Shown here piece after piece: positions 17,968-27,332 of a DNA stretch of 64,000 nt (position 1 is the first letter of the stretch; each line of letters opens with the position of its first letter). The notes under the pieces were generated by a model. The model saw only the letters and a program-made list of their open reading frames with translations. It was not told the DNA's origin and searched no databases. Source of the stretch: IMCC2047 sp041395865 (GTDB lineage Bacteria; Pseudomonadota; Gammaproteobacteria; Pseudomonadales; IMCC2047); assembly GCA_041395865.1 (NCBI GenBank), contig JAWKZQ010000002.1, positions 62,001-126,000 of the forward strand. Direction: 5' to 3'. Both the position numbers and the translations under genes were made by a program.

Positions 17968-18714
17968 ATGAGCAAAACAAACATCCAGCATATTGCGATA
18001 CTGATGGCCATGCAGGGCGAAGCCGAGCCCTTCATGCGGCATTTCGGCTTCACGGAACAACCCGGGCTGCTTTGCCCTGCGCTTCCCTTCCGGTGTTTCC
18101 AAAAAGAAATCAACCAGCTCAGGGTCAGCCTCGTAACCAGCGGCATCGATAGCCGTCACGGCGTCGATAATATTGGCTGTGAACCCGCCACCCTCATGGC
18201 CCACGAAAGCATCAGCAAGCTGGCGCCCGATGTTCTTATCAGCGCCGGCACCGCCGGGGGCTTTGCCAATAAAGGCGCACAAATTGGCACCGTCTACGCC
18301 AGCGCAAAATATTTTGTCTTTCATGACCGCCTCGTGCCCCTGGACGCATTCGACAAAGCGGCCGAAGGCTGTTTTCCTTCCCTCAACGTAAACCGGTTGG
18401 CCCTGGATTTAGGCCTGGAAACCGGTGTCATTTCGTCGGGATCATCCCTTGAAAAGAACCCCAGGGACCAGCATGTCATCGAAAAACATCAGGCCGTCGC
18501 CAAGGAAATGGAAGCCGCGGCAATCGCCTGGGTGGCGATGCTTCACCAGGTGCCCTTTTTTGCCGTCAAGTCGATCACCAACCTGGTCGATGAGCCCAAC
18601 CAATCCGAGCACGAGTTTATTAAAAACTTTGATCATTCGGTGGCCGCATTAACTGAAAAACTCATTGCCCTGGTGAATTACCTGCCCTACAAAAAAATAA
18701 CCGAACTGGGTTAA
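17968..18714 (+). CDS. 5'-methylthioadenosine/S-adenosylhomocysteine nucleosidase-like protein
   Basis: 248 aa phosphorylase-like (PNP/UDP family) nucleosidase. Recognisable motifs are ILMAMQGEAEPF at the start, SAGTAGGF (phosphate- or ribose-binding loop), KEMEAAAIAWVA with the ribose-contacting Met-Glu, and SITNLVD with the catalytic aspartate. The sequence is closer to the plant-type MTA nucleosidase layout than to E. coli MtnN, so exact substrate preference is open. It probably salvages methylthioadenosine or SAH. Confidence 0.82.
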   Translation: MSKTNIQHIAILMAMQGEAEPFMRHFGFTEQPGLLCPALPFRCFQKEINQLRVSLVTSGIDSRHGVDNIGCEPATLMAHESISKLAPDVLISAGTAGGFANKGAQIGTVYASAKYFVFHDRLVPLDAFDKAAEGCFPSLNVNRLALDLGLETGVISSGSSLEKNPRDQHVIEKHQAVAKEMEAAAIAWVAMLHQVPFFAVKSITNLVDEPNQSEHEFIKNFDHSVAALTEKLIALVNYLPYKKITELG

Positions 18715-18785
18715 AAACCCATTCGCACAGCAGCGCCTAAATATGATTGAATAGCGCTCCCAAGCAACTGAGCAGCCCACTGCAA

Positions 18786-20690
18786 ATGCCCCTATTACGT
18801 TTAGACCAAGCCAGTATTCACTACGGCACCCACGCCCTGCTTGATGAAGTGGATTTAACCATTCGCCAGGGAGATAAAATCGGCCTGCTGGGCCGCAACG
18901 GTGCCGGCAAGACAACACTGCTGAAGGTCATCGGCGGTTTAAATAAGCCTGACAGTGGCGAACGCTGGTTACGCCCCGGCACCGAGGTGGCCTGGCTGGA
19001 CCAGTCACTGCCCGATGCCGACGAGCAAAGCGTTTATGATGTGGTCGCCGGAGGGCTCCATGAAGTCGGCGAGCTGTTAAAACGTTTCCACCACGCCACC
19101 CTCGACAATGAAACACCGGACCTCATCGAGCTGGAACGTATCCAGGCCGCGCTGGAGGCGAAGGATGGCTGGAGCCTGCAGCAACGCGTGGAAACCATCA
19201 TCCAGCAACTGCAACTTCCGGCAGACTCGCTGATGAAAGAACTGTCCGGCGGCTGGCGGCGCCGTGTCGCGCTGGCCCGTGCGCTGGTTCGGGAACCGGA
19301 TATTCTGCTCCTTGATGAGCCCACCAACCACCTGGATATCCCGGCTATCGAATGGCTGGAAGAGCAGCTGAAAAGTTTCCGCGGCGCACTGGTGGTCATC
19401 ACCCACGACCGCGCTTTTTTACAGCAAACGGCCAACCAGATTATCGAACTGGACCGCGGCCGCTTACGCCAGTGGGAAGGCAGCTACCAGGGCTTCCTGA
19501 AACTGCGCGAGCAACAACTGGCAGCCGAAGAGCGCGCCAACGAACTCTTCGATAAAAAACTGGCCGAGGAGGAAGTCTGGATTCGCCAGGGCATCAAGGC
19601 GCGCCGCACCCGCAACGAAGGGCGCGTACGGGCGCTCAAGGCCATGCGCGAGGAACGCCAGGAGCGTCGCGAACAGGTCGGCAAAGCCAATATCAGCATC
19701 GAAAATGCCGGGCGCTCCGGCAAGATAGTCGCCGAACTCAAGGACATCCGTTACCGGTATGACGACAGCCCCGTCATCGACCACTTCTCCTGTAACATCA
19801 TGCGCGGAGACCGTATCGGTATTGTTGGCGTGAACGGCGCCGGCAAGTCCACCTTGCTGAAAATCATTCTCGGCCAGCTCACCCCGCAGCAAGGCAGCGT
19901 AAAAACAGGGACCAGCCTGAAAGTTGCCTATTTCGATCAATTGCGCCAGCAACTGGAGCCGGAAAAAAACCTGATCGACAATATCTGTGGTGGACGCGAG
20001 TTCATTGAAATCAATGGCAAGCGCAGGCACGCCATTAGTTACCTGGGCGATTTCCTGTTCAGCCCGGAACGTACCCGCACACCGGTCAAAGCCCTGTCCG
20101 GCGGCGAGCAGAATCGCGCAATCCTGGCCAAACTGTTCAGCCAGCCTGCCAACCTGCTGGTTCTCGATGAGCCCACCAACGATCTGGATATAGAAACGCT
20201 GGAGCTGCTGGAGGAAATCCTGCTGGAATTTAACGGCACGGTGCTCCTGGTTAGCCACGATCGTGATTTTATGGATCACGTGGTCACCGGATTGTTTGTG
20301 CTGGAAGGTAACGGGAAAGTCACCGACCACATCGGGGGCTACAGCGATTGGGTCGCACGCGGGGGCAAACTGCGAGGCTTGTCGGTAGAAACCCGGACAG
20401 AAAAACCCACGCCCGAAGCACCTGTGCCTGAGAACGCAGAAAAAACGGCTGAAAAGCAGGCCAAACGCAAGAAGTTATCCTATAAGGATCAACTGGAGCT
20501 GGATAAATTACCGGCCCTGATCGAAAAACTCGAACAGCAGCAGAGCGAGCTCGAAGCGCGTATCAGCGATAGCGAATTTTACAAACTTCCCTACGAGGAA
20601 ACCCAGCCCGTACTGGACACCCTGGCCGAGACGGAACAGCAGTTAGCGCAGGCCTATCAACGCTGGGACGAACTGGAGAGTCAGCAATGA
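18786..20690 (+). CDS. uup: ABC-F family ATPase, Uup type
   Basis: About 634 aa starting at ATG 18786 (MPLLRLDQ); the in-frame TTG at 18747 is less likely. Two soluble ATPase domains are present, with Walker A GRNGAGKTT and GVNGAGKST, signatures LSGGWRRRVALARAL and LSGGEQNRAILAKL, and Walker B LLLDEPTNHLD and LVLDEPTNDLD. The linker is the charged ABC-F arm. The C-terminal ~90 residues form a coiled coil (ALIEKLEQQQSELEARI) as in Uup. There are no membrane segments. Uup affects ribosomes and branched-DNA processing, including transposon excision. Confidence 0.9.
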   Translation: MPLLRLDQASIHYGTHALLDEVDLTIRQGDKIGLLGRNGAGKTTLLKVIGGLNKPDSGERWLRPGTEVAWLDQSLPDADEQSVYDVVAGGLHEVGELLKRFHHATLDNETPDLIELERIQAALEAKDGWSLQQRVETIIQQLQLPADSLMKELSGGWRRRVALARALVREPDILLLDEPTNHLDIPAIEWLEEQLKSFRGALVVITHDRAFLQQTANQIIELDRGRLRQWEGSYQGFLKLREQQLAAEERANELFDKKLAEEEVWIRQGIKARRTRNEGRVRALKAMREERQERREQVGKANISIENAGRSGKIVAELKDIRYRYDDSPVIDHFSCNIMRGDRIGIVGVNGAGKSTLLKIILGQLTPQQGSVKTGTSLKVAYFDQLRQQLEPEKNLIDNICGGREFIEINGKRRHAISYLGDFLFSPERTRTPVKALSGGEQNRAILAKLFSQPANLLVLDEPTNDLDIETLELLEEILLEFNGTVLLVSHDRDFMDHVVTGLFVLEGNGKVTDHIGGYSDWVARGGKLRGLSVETRTEKPTPEAPVPENAEKTAEKQAKRKKLSYKDQLELDKLPALIEKLEQQQSELEARISDSEFYKLPYEETQPVLDTLAETEQQLAQAYQRWDELESQQ

Positions 20691-20929
20691 ATGAGGAGCA
20701 CCCCGTCAAGCCGGGCATTTACAAGCACTACAAGGGCAACCTTTATGAAGTGCTGGCAGTGGCTCGCCACACGGAAACCGAAGAGGAACTGGTGGTCTAC
20801 AAGGCACTGTACGGGGAACGCGGCACCTGGGTACGCCCCCTGCAAATGTTCTGCGAGAGCGTCGACGTGGGTGACAAGCTCTTGCCCCGTTTTGAGTTTA
20901 TTGAAGACAGCGAGCCCCACCCTGAATAA
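20687..20929 (+). CDS. DUF1653 domain protein
   Basis: 80 aa. The DUF1653 pattern is clear: G-x-YKHYKGNLYEVL, then ETEEELVVYKALYG and TWVRPLQMF. It is small and soluble with no known activity. It overlaps the end of uup by 4 bp (ATGA) and its last base is shared with the start of the next gene, so all three are translated together. Confidence 0.88.
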   Translation: MNEEHPVKPGIYKHYKGNLYEVLAVARHTETEEELVVYKALYGERGTWVRPLQMFCESVDVGDKLLPRFEFIEDSEPHPE

Positions 20930-22065
20930 TGGCCAACGGCACGCCCGATAAAATCTACCCGCGACTCAAAGACTCGCTGAACGCGGAGGCCGTCCAGCAT
21001 ATTGCACGCAGCCTCAAGGAAATTGATCCCGCCTTCAATCACGGCGGCTTCACCGAAACGGCGCTTGAAGGCCTGGATAAACTGGAGCTCAAGGCGCGCG
21101 TCCATCACCTGATCCAGGCTTTGCACCAATACCTGCCGACGGACTTTATCCAAGCGGCAGGCATTCTCCAGCAAATTAAAATTCAGCAGCACCAACAAGA
21201 AACAGAGACCATTCGAGCCTTCACGGCCTGGCCGCTCATCGATTACCTTGCCGTTTACGGCCTGGAACACCCTGAAGTTGCCCTGCAAGCCCTGGCCCAA
21301 TTAACGTCGCTGTTTTCCGCCGAGTTTGCCATCCGCCCCTTTATCCACCACCACTACGAGTTAACTTACCAGCACCTGCAAGCGTGGACCGACAGCCCCG
21401 ACTACCATATCCGGCGCCTGGTTTCCGAAGGAACCCGGCCCCGCCTGCCCTGGGGAGCCCAGCTTCCCCGCTTTATCGCCGACCCCGCGCCCATTCTGCC
21501 GCTGCTGGAACGCCTGAATAACGACAGCGAAAATTACGTCCGTCGCTCGGTTGCCAACAACCTGAATGATATTTCCAAGGATCATCCCGATCTGGTTTTG
21601 CAAACCTGTGCAGCCTGGCAGGAAACGCCCAGTGTCGCGAAAGAATGGATCGTGCGTCATGCAACCCGCACGCTGGTCAAACAGGGAGACCCGCGTATAT
21701 TTGCACTCCTGGGTTACACCCGGACACTGAACCTTCAGGTCGAACTGGAAATAGGCAAGGCAGCGCTCGCCATCGGCGAAGAACAATCCTTCGCCATCAA
21801 ACTGTTATCCCGGGCAACAACCCCCCAGAAACTGCTTGTGGATTACGTCGTTCATTTCATGAAAGGTAATGGCCAGCACAGTGGCAAGGTTTTTAAATGG
21901 AAGTCACTTGAGCTTGCGGCGGGAGAGCAGCTGATACTCCGCAAAAAACATGCTTTTAAGCTGCTCAGTACCCGCCGTTACTACCCCGGCACCCATTTCA
22001 TCGAAATTAAGATTAACGGTGAAAGCGCCGCAAAAGCTGCCTTCGAACTCAACAACTCCAACTAA
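20929..22065 (+). CDS. AlkC/AlkD-like HEAT-repeat DNA alkylation repair glycosylase
   Basis: 378 aa. The first ~280 residues are HEAT-like repeats typical of AlkC/AlkD DNA glycosylases that remove alkylated bases without base flipping (DSENYVRRSVANNLNDISKDHPD is characteristic of AlkC). The last ~90 residues (LLVDYVVHFMKGNGQHSGKVFKW, then LLSTRRYYPGTHFIEIKINGE) form a beta-rich domain, consistent with the Ig-like domain described in some AlkC proteins. It is coupled to DUF1653 and converges on the RluA-type gene with a 4-bp overlap. Confidence 0.82.
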   Translation: MANGTPDKIYPRLKDSLNAEAVQHIARSLKEIDPAFNHGGFTETALEGLDKLELKARVHHLIQALHQYLPTDFIQAAGILQQIKIQQHQQETETIRAFTAWPLIDYLAVYGLEHPEVALQALAQLTSLFSAEFAIRPFIHHHYELTYQHLQAWTDSPDYHIRRLVSEGTRPRLPWGAQLPRFIADPAPILPLLERLNNDSENYVRRSVANNLNDISKDHPDLVLQTCAAWQETPSVAKEWIVRHATRTLVKQGDPRIFALLGYTRTLNLQVELEIGKAALAIGEEQSFAIKLLSRATTPQKLLVDYVVHFMKGNGQHSGKVFKWKSLELAAGEQLILRKKHAFKLLSTRRYYPGTHFIEIKINGESAAKAAFELNNSN

Positions 22066-22895
22066 AATGCTGGCAGCAAAGGAGTTGGCAGCGGGTAGGT
22101 TCTTTCACGCCCGGTAACGGGACAGGTAAACGCCAGCGAACAGGCCGTCAATTGAAGATCACCATCACTGGCCTTACCGTACAAACGATCCCCAACCACC
22201 GGAAAGCCTGCTCCGGCCAAATGGCGGCGGATCTGGTGCTTGCGTCCGGTTTCAATCGATACTTCCAGCAGGGATCGATTGCTTGCCTCATCGAACGTCA
22301 GGCAACGAACACGGCTGACAGCCCGTTTGCCGTCCAGCTCGGCATCCAGAATCTGCTCTGGCGCCTGTTCGCTCATATCATCAGAAAACCGCCCTTCGAC
22401 AATCACCCGGTAACGTTTATCAATTTCGCGTTGCTCGAACAGGCGACACAGGGCCGCGGCGACTTTCTTTTCGTGTGCGACCAGAATCAACCCCGTGGCG
22501 GCGCGATCAAGGCGATGCACAAGGAAGGCTGGGCGCTGGGGTTGCAAATGCAGCTCAGCCCAGCGGTAAACGGTGCAATGATCGCCCCATTTCGCCCCCT
22601 GCGAACGCAGGCCGCAGGGCTTATACCAAACGCTGTAGGCACCTTCGTCAGCGATTAACAGCGGCTCAGGCGGCTGTTCAGCCAAGACCTTTTCATCGTA
22701 ATAGAGGTGGAAGGTTTCGCCGGCTTGCGTTTTTTTTGGAATGCGGCGAATCCGCTGGGTATGTTTGCCGCGGGAGCGCCAGAACGCGCCCTTTTGCATC
22801 GCCTGCTTGATTTGCTGCCTGGAAAGCCCGGACTCAGCGACCAGCCGATCCAGCAGGGGCTGTGCCGGATCGGTAAGCGTCACATGATATTCCAT
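22062..22895 (-). CDS. RluA-family RNA pseudouridine synthase
   Basis: 277 aa. The catalytic aspartate is in HRLDRAATGLILVA. YSVWYKPCGLRSQG is the conserved upstream motif, and GRKHQIRRHLA near the C-terminus is the third family motif. The N-terminal ~80 residues (GLSRQQIKQAMQKGAFWRSR) resemble an S4-like segment. It isomerises uridine in rRNA or tRNA; the exact target is unclear (closest in feel to RluA/TruC). Confidence 0.85.
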   Translation of the reverse strand: MEYHVTLTDPAQPLLDRLVAESGLSRQQIKQAMQKGAFWRSRGKHTQRIRRIPKKTQAGETFHLYYDEKVLAEQPPEPLLIADEGAYSVWYKPCGLRSQGAKWGDHCTVYRWAELHLQPQRPAFLVHRLDRAATGLILVAHEKKVAAALCRLFEQREIDKRYRVIVEGRFSDDMSEQAPEQILDAELDGKRAVSRVRCLTFDEASNRSLLEVSIETGRKHQIRRHLAGAGFPVVGDRLYGKASDGDLQLTACSLAFTCPVTGRERTYPLPTPLLPAF

Positions 22896-22906
22896 GCCGG
22901 TTAAGA

Positions 22907-23983
22907 TCAGGCGTTACCCTTAACGCCCGTTTTGATTTCCGCCGCAAAATCCAGCATACGCTGCAGCGGAATCATCGCCTTCGCACCCAGTTCAGGATCG
23001 ACCAGCACTTCATTGCTGCCCTTTTCCAGGCTTTCAGCCAGGTTTTCCAGGCCGTTCATGGCCATCCAGGGGCAGTGGGCGCAACTCACACAGGTCGCCC
23101 CTTTACCGGCCGTTGGCGCATCGATAAAGGTTTTATGCGGCGCCGCCTGGTGCATTTTGTAGAAAATGCCACGGTCGGTGGCCACGATAAACATCTTGTG
23201 CGGCAGTTCCTGCGCCGCTTTAATCAACTGGGAGGTGGAACCCACCGCATCGGCAATATCAATCACGGCTGCCGGCGACTCCGGGTGCACCAGCACACCG
23301 GCATTGGGATAAATTTCCTTAAGGTCGTAAATGGCCTTGGATTTGAACTCTTCATGCACGATACAGGCACTGTCCCACATCAGCATGTCGGCACCCGTTT
23401 CCTTCTGGATATAGGCGCCCAGGTGCTTGTCCGGCGCCCAGATAATCTTTTCGCCCTGCGCTTCCAGGTGATCTACCACTTCCAGCGCAATGCTGGAGGT
23501 CACCACCCAGTCCGCCCGCGCTTTCACCGCTGCCGAGGTATTGGCATACACGACCACGGTATGATCAGGATGCTCATCGCAGAAAGGTCCGAAGGTTTCA
23601 ATCGGGCAACCCAAATCCAGCGAACAGGTCGCTTCCAAGGTCGGCATCAGCACGCGTTTTTCCGGGTTGAGGATCTTGGCTGTTTCCCCCATGAAACGAA
23701 CCCCGGCAACCATTAAAGTTGAGGCCGGGTGCTGGTTACCGAAACGCGCCATTTCCAGCGAGTCTGAGACGCAACCACCGGTTTCCTCCGCCAATTCCTG
23801 CAACAGCGGATCGGTATAATAGTGAGCCACCAGCACCGCATCCTCCTGCTTCAGCAGGCGCTTAATTTTCTCCTTGTATTGCAGAGCCTCCTCACTGCCC
23901 ATAATCTTGGCCTCATTAACTTGGGCCAGATGAATTTGGGTGGCAAGTTGTTCGGTCATTTGTTCTGGAGCAGAGCTGGACAT
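22907..23983 (-). CDS. nadA: Quinolinate synthase A
   Basis: 358 aa. NadA condenses iminoaspartate with dihydroxyacetone phosphate to quinolinate in NAD synthesis. Family features include VLVAHYYTDPLLQELAEETGG, the cluster cysteines in TLEATCSLDLGCP and CVSCAHCPWMAMN, and VVTSSIALEV. The [4Fe-4S] ligands appear complete. It is 11 bp upstream of the RluA-type gene on the same strand. Its 275-bp upstream gap shows no clear structure. Confidence 0.95.
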   Translation of the reverse strand: MSSSAPEQMTEQLATQIHLAQVNEAKIMGSEEALQYKEKIKRLLKQEDAVLVAHYYTDPLLQELAEETGGCVSDSLEMARFGNQHPASTLMVAGVRFMGETAKILNPEKRVLMPTLEATCSLDLGCPIETFGPFCDEHPDHTVVVYANTSAAVKARADWVVTSSIALEVVDHLEAQGEKIIWAPDKHLGAYIQKETGADMLMWDSACIVHEEFKSKAIYDLKEIYPNAGVLVHPESPAAVIDIADAVGSTSQLIKAAQELPHKMFIVATDRGIFYKMHQAAPHKTFIDAPTAGKGATCVSCAHCPWMAMNGLENLAESLEKGSNEVLVDPELGAKAMIPLQRMLDFAAEIKTGVKGNA

Positions 23984-24258
23984 AGGGTAATCGCTTGTTC
24001 ATCAAAGTGGAGGTTAATCAGCAAATAAGGCTGCTATTCTTTAGACATGCGGCTTTTCTGGCAAGTTTCAAGCCTGCCGCCCGAAGTGGCGCCAACGGGA
24101 AGCCTATCCCGGAATCCGGTGGCGAATAATACTGGATTAGCCTGTTACAACCAACCCGTAACTTTATCGCCAGAGTCGCCTCTATGGCGAGTCCGCATAA
24201 TTTATGCCTCAACAGGCCATCAAAACGCTGGCGTATTGGAGAGGAAACGGATCAGGAT

Positions 24259-25320
24259 TTACTGTGCATTCATTAGAAACGGGGGGCGGTCGGGGCGTCC
24301 TTGCAAATTTTCGGGCCTTTGCCCGATAGCCTTTTGTTCCAAGAGTTTACAACAGGCGTAAACGGCCGTCATCGAGGGCACATCCACTCCTGTCAACTCG
24401 GCTAGCTCAATCACGCTCCCCAGTATCGCTTCCAGTTCGGTTGGCCGGCCTGACTCCATATCCTGTAATGTTGATGTTTTATGGGCGCCAACCCGTTCTG
24501 CGCCGGCAATACGTTTTTGCAAAGGCACCCGAAAACTGACGCCCAAGCGCTGTGCCACGGTTTCCGCCTCATGCATCATATTAATCACCAGCTCACGGGT
24601 TTGTTCATTACGGCATATTTCACGAAGCGTCGCTCCCGTCAGCATGCTAATGGGATTAAAAGCCAACACGCCCCAGAGTTTTAACCAAACTTCATTCCTG
24701 ATATCGGGAATGACACGTGATCGGAAGCCTGACGCCTCAAGCAGAGATACAACCTTTTCAGCGGCCAACGACTGTGAAGCGCTCAAGGCACCCAGTGGAA
24801 ACCGATCTCCTTCAATGTGGTGAATAACGCCCGGACCTGAAACCTCCGCCGCCGGATAGGCAACGCAGCCCAAAATCTGTGCCGGACTGATATGCCGGCT
24901 TATCTCACCCTGCGGATCCAGCGATTTAAGATGCTGGCCATCGTAGGGGCCGCCATGCAGCTGGAAATACCACCACGGCAAACCGTTCTGCAGAGTCACC
25001 AGCACACTGTCAGAGTGCATCATTTTTTTCAGCTCTTCGGCGATAGCGGCGATTTGGTGAGCCTTTACCGCTAAAAAAATGATATCTTGCTGTTCGCCGT
25101 CAAAAGTCCCCGACGCCCTGACCGGCACCTGAATCGCAGGTCGACTGTCGGCAAAAGTTAGCGTCAGCCCCCTCTCCTTTATGGCCTCCAGCTGCGCGCC
25201 GCGTTCAATCACCTGCACATCCTGCCCGGCATCAATCATTCGGGCAGCAAGCAACCCCCCAATCGCGCCACAACCCACCACACACACCCTTGGCTTCAAG
25301 CTGGTTTCGCTGTTTAGCAT
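24259..25320 (-). CDS. PanE/ApbA-like 2-dehydropantoate 2-reductase family protein
   Basis: 353 aa. An N-terminal Rossmann motif VCVVGCGAIGGLLAARM (about residues 12-28) binds NADP. ILFLAVKAHQ-type and LVTLQNGLPWW segments and the C-terminal helical domain (VWLKLWGVLAFNPISMLTGAT) match the ketopantoate reductase family. The insert around PYDGQHLKSLDPQGEI and the long C-terminus fit PanE paralogues, so pantothenate synthesis is possible but not certain. Confidence 0.82.
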   Translation of the reverse strand: MLNSETSLKPRVCVVGCGAIGGLLAARMIDAGQDVQVIERGAQLEAIKERGLTLTFADSRPAIQVPVRASGTFDGEQQDIIFLAVKAHQIAAIAEELKKMMHSDSVLVTLQNGLPWWYFQLHGGPYDGQHLKSLDPQGEISRHISPAQILGCVAYPAAEVSGPGVIHHIEGDRFPLGALSASQSLAAEKVVSLLEASGFRSRVIPDIRNEVWLKLWGVLAFNPISMLTGATLREICRNEQTRELVINMMHEAETVAQRLGVSFRVPLQKRIAGAERVGAHKTSTLQDMESGRPTELEAILGSVIELAELTGVDVPSMTAVYACCKLLEQKAIGQRPENLQGRPDRPPFLMNAQ

Positions 25321-25446
25321 TGGTCACCCTTTTATTTTTTTATACGCTTCGCGTTATCAAAACAGGTCCTTACTTGCTACATTGTTGTCCAGGACAATCC
25401 CTTCCACAAACCCTAATATCGACAAGCGTAAAAAAAGGCCCCTGCT

Positions 25447-25923
25447 ATGAGCGTAATCATCAGAAAAATGCGTGCGCAAGACTATAAGGACGCGATGAGT
25501 ATTCTGGAAAAATGGAACATGGCTCCAAGAGCGCCTTCGGAAGCGCTTCAGGAACCGGAAAGAAGCGGGCTGGATGTCGAGCGTTCTTTTGTTGCCGAAA
25601 ACGATGGCAGGATTGTCGGTGTCTGCAGCTATATTGTGCATAACCCCGAACTGGCAGAAACGGCCAGCATGGCCGTTGACCCGTCCTGCCAGGGCATGGG
25701 GCTGGGTTACCAGTTACAGTACGCACGCTTAAAGGAAATGAAAGCCCAGGGCATCCGCAAGGTTCATACTGAAACGGACCGACCGGATACGATTAACTGG
25801 TATATTCGTAAATTTGGTTACGTGCGGGTAGGAAGCAACCCCAAGAAACATGATTTCAGCTTACCGGATGTCGACGAATGGACGGTACTACAATTGGATT
25901 TGGATAACTATGATTGCGGTTGA
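25447..25923 (+). CDS. GNAT family N-acetyltransferase
   Basis: 158 aa. The acetyl-CoA-binding motif A is MAVDPSCQGMGLGYQLQYARLKEMKAQG, and the C-terminal WYIRKFGYVRVG is usual for GNAT. Substrate unknown. It ends in a 16-bp convergent overlap with the ATP-grasp gene. Confidence 0.85.
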   Translation: MSVIIRKMRAQDYKDAMSILEKWNMAPRAPSEALQEPERSGLDVERSFVAENDGRIVGVCSYIVHNPELAETASMAVDPSCQGMGLGYQLQYARLKEMKAQGIRKVHTETDRPDTINWYIRKFGYVRVGSNPKKHDFSLPDVDEWTVLQLDLDNYDCG

Positions 25924-26978
25924 TCCCAATCCTCACCGATAAGATCCAGGGTCGGGATATCCACGTTAGCCGCATGAACCGGGTCCGGCTGGTTATTCAA
26001 TTCCACAATACAGGGCCCGCTTACGGTTATCGCAATATCCATTCCTGCCAGCCGGGTTTCAGGAAAAACTGCCAGGCACTGCTTCGCCAGCACCAGGGTT
26101 TCGTCCCAAAAGGGAATGGTAAACCCCTTTAGCACATTCGGATCCACACGCTCAGACTCAGGCCCTGGACGTACATGGATTTCTCTTAAGGTGCCGTTTT
26201 CCAGGTTTATCGGTGCACAGAGCCCCCCCGCCCGCTCAAGATTGTAATCGGCCAGACTGTTACGGCTGCCCACCTTGAGGACGCCGGAACGAACCTGGAT
26301 GCCCTGTTTGGTTTGCCTGACCCACAAACGCATGGTATTGACACTGCTCGGATTCAACGCGGCCATTGCCGGGTGCTGCTCAATATATCCTTCGATATGA
26401 ATCCCCTGATCGCCATACTCTTCAGTCTTCATTCGCAAATATTCATCAACAGGCATTTTTTGTTGCAGGGCCCGGGAAAAGATTTCCCGCTGCTCGAAGC
26501 TGCTCACATCGATTAAATCAAAGCCGATACCCCTGGCCCCCACCGGACGCTTGATCGCAGCACTATGAAGCTGCCGCCTCTCAAGTAACGCCAGCAAATC
26601 GTCGCCACTACACAGCGGCATGCCGTCGACCGTGCGTCCTGTTTGATCATGGAAACAGCCAAGAAAAGGTGCGGTTGGAATGGCGAACAACGCCAGCATG
26701 GCCTTTTCACAGATTTTATTTTGCGAAACGGTTTCATAGCGTGGGTGGTTAATTTTTGCAACGGCATCGAGATAGGGCTGACCCAGCCGATAGCGGGTTT
26801 TTTCCCGAAATGGCATATCCCTTCGCCAGAAGCGGGCGCGGTGGTAAAAACCCGGACCAAGGCGATAGCGAATCAGCAAATAGGCCATTTCCAGTAACTG
26901 CCTGGCAACGGGCAAATGCCCTTCTCGGGCGCGGGTAACAGAAAGCTTTAGGTATTTGGCAAAATGGCGAGTTATCAA
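25908..26978 (-). CDS. Sugar-transfer-associated ATP-grasp family protein
   Basis: 356 aa, starting with TTG in the frame chosen; the true start could differ. ATP-grasp features are AAIKRPVGARGIGFDLID (nucleotide-binding lysine and glycine loop), YIEQHPAMAALNPSSVNTMRLW, LADYNLERAGGLCAPIN and the metal-binding end GMDIAITVSGPCIVELNNQPDP. This matches the family called sugar-transfer-associated ATP-grasp, found near polysaccharide genes. No such genes adjoin it here. Substrate unknown. Confidence 0.78.
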   Translation of the reverse strand: MITRHFAKYLKLSVTRAREGHLPVARQLLEMAYLLIRYRLGPGFYHRARFWRRDMPFREKTRYRLGQPYLDAVAKINHPRYETVSQNKICEKAMLALFAIPTAPFLGCFHDQTGRTVDGMPLCSGDDLLALLERRQLHSAAIKRPVGARGIGFDLIDVSSFEQREIFSRALQQKMPVDEYLRMKTEEYGDQGIHIEGYIEQHPAMAALNPSSVNTMRLWVRQTKQGIQVRSGVLKVGSRNSLADYNLERAGGLCAPINLENGTLREIHVRPGPESERVDPNVLKGFTIPFWDETLVLAKQCLAVFPETRLAGMDIAITVSGPCIVELNNQPDPVHAANVDIPTLDLIGEDWDQPQS

Positions 26979-27138
26979 CGCAATTGGCCCGGTACGATCC
27001 CGATAAAATTTATAATCCTTATCGAGATTAGGGCAGAGTTATAGAGAACTCAAGTCTCGGCGCTAGCAACCTGGCAGCAATTGATTATTCATCAACGAAG
27101 ACGGCATCAAGGAAGAAGAGAAGTTATTGCCGCACAAA

Positions 27139-27166
27139 CAAAAAAACCACCTGTCGGTGGTTTTTA
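27139..27166 (-). terminator. Rho-independent terminator after tRNA-Lys
   Basis: On the leftward strand, AAAAACCACC-GACA-GGTGGTTTTT followed by more T forms a 10-bp stem with a four-base loop. It begins 5 nt after the tRNA CCA end. The symmetric A/T flanks could also terminate rightward transcripts. Confidence 0.85.
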
Positions 27167-27170
27167 AAGG

Positions 27171-27246
27171 TGGTGGGCCGTGCTGGATTCGAACCAGCGA
27201 CCAATTGGTTAAAAGCCAACTGCTCTACCAACTGAGCTAACGGCCC
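27171..27246 (-). tRNA. tRNA-Lys (UUU anticodon)
   Basis: 76-nt cloverleaf read on the minus strand. The acceptor is GGGCCGT pairing with ACGGCCC, with an encoded CCA. The D arm is AGCTCAGTTGGTAGAGC and the anticodon loop is CTTTTAA in stem TTGGC/GCCAA-like arms. The T loop is GGTTCGAATCC. It is a stand-alone gene with its own promoter and terminator. Confidence 0.97.
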
Positions 27247-27261
27247 CCACAAGAGGCCGCT

Positions 27262-27289
27262 ATAATACTGATTCAGAAATTTATGGCAA
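27262..27289 (-). promoter_or_regulatory. Sigma-70 promoter of tRNA-Lys
   Basis: On the minus strand, -35 TTGCCA (27284-27289) and -10 TATTAT (27262-27267) are spaced by 16 bp, 15 nt before the mature tRNA 5' end. A GC-rich discriminator (AGCGGCC) follows, typical of stable-RNA promoters. Confidence 0.7.
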
Positions 27290-27332
27290 CCCTTTCTTTA
27301 CAGTTTTACGACATTTTTTTTAGCTGAAATAA

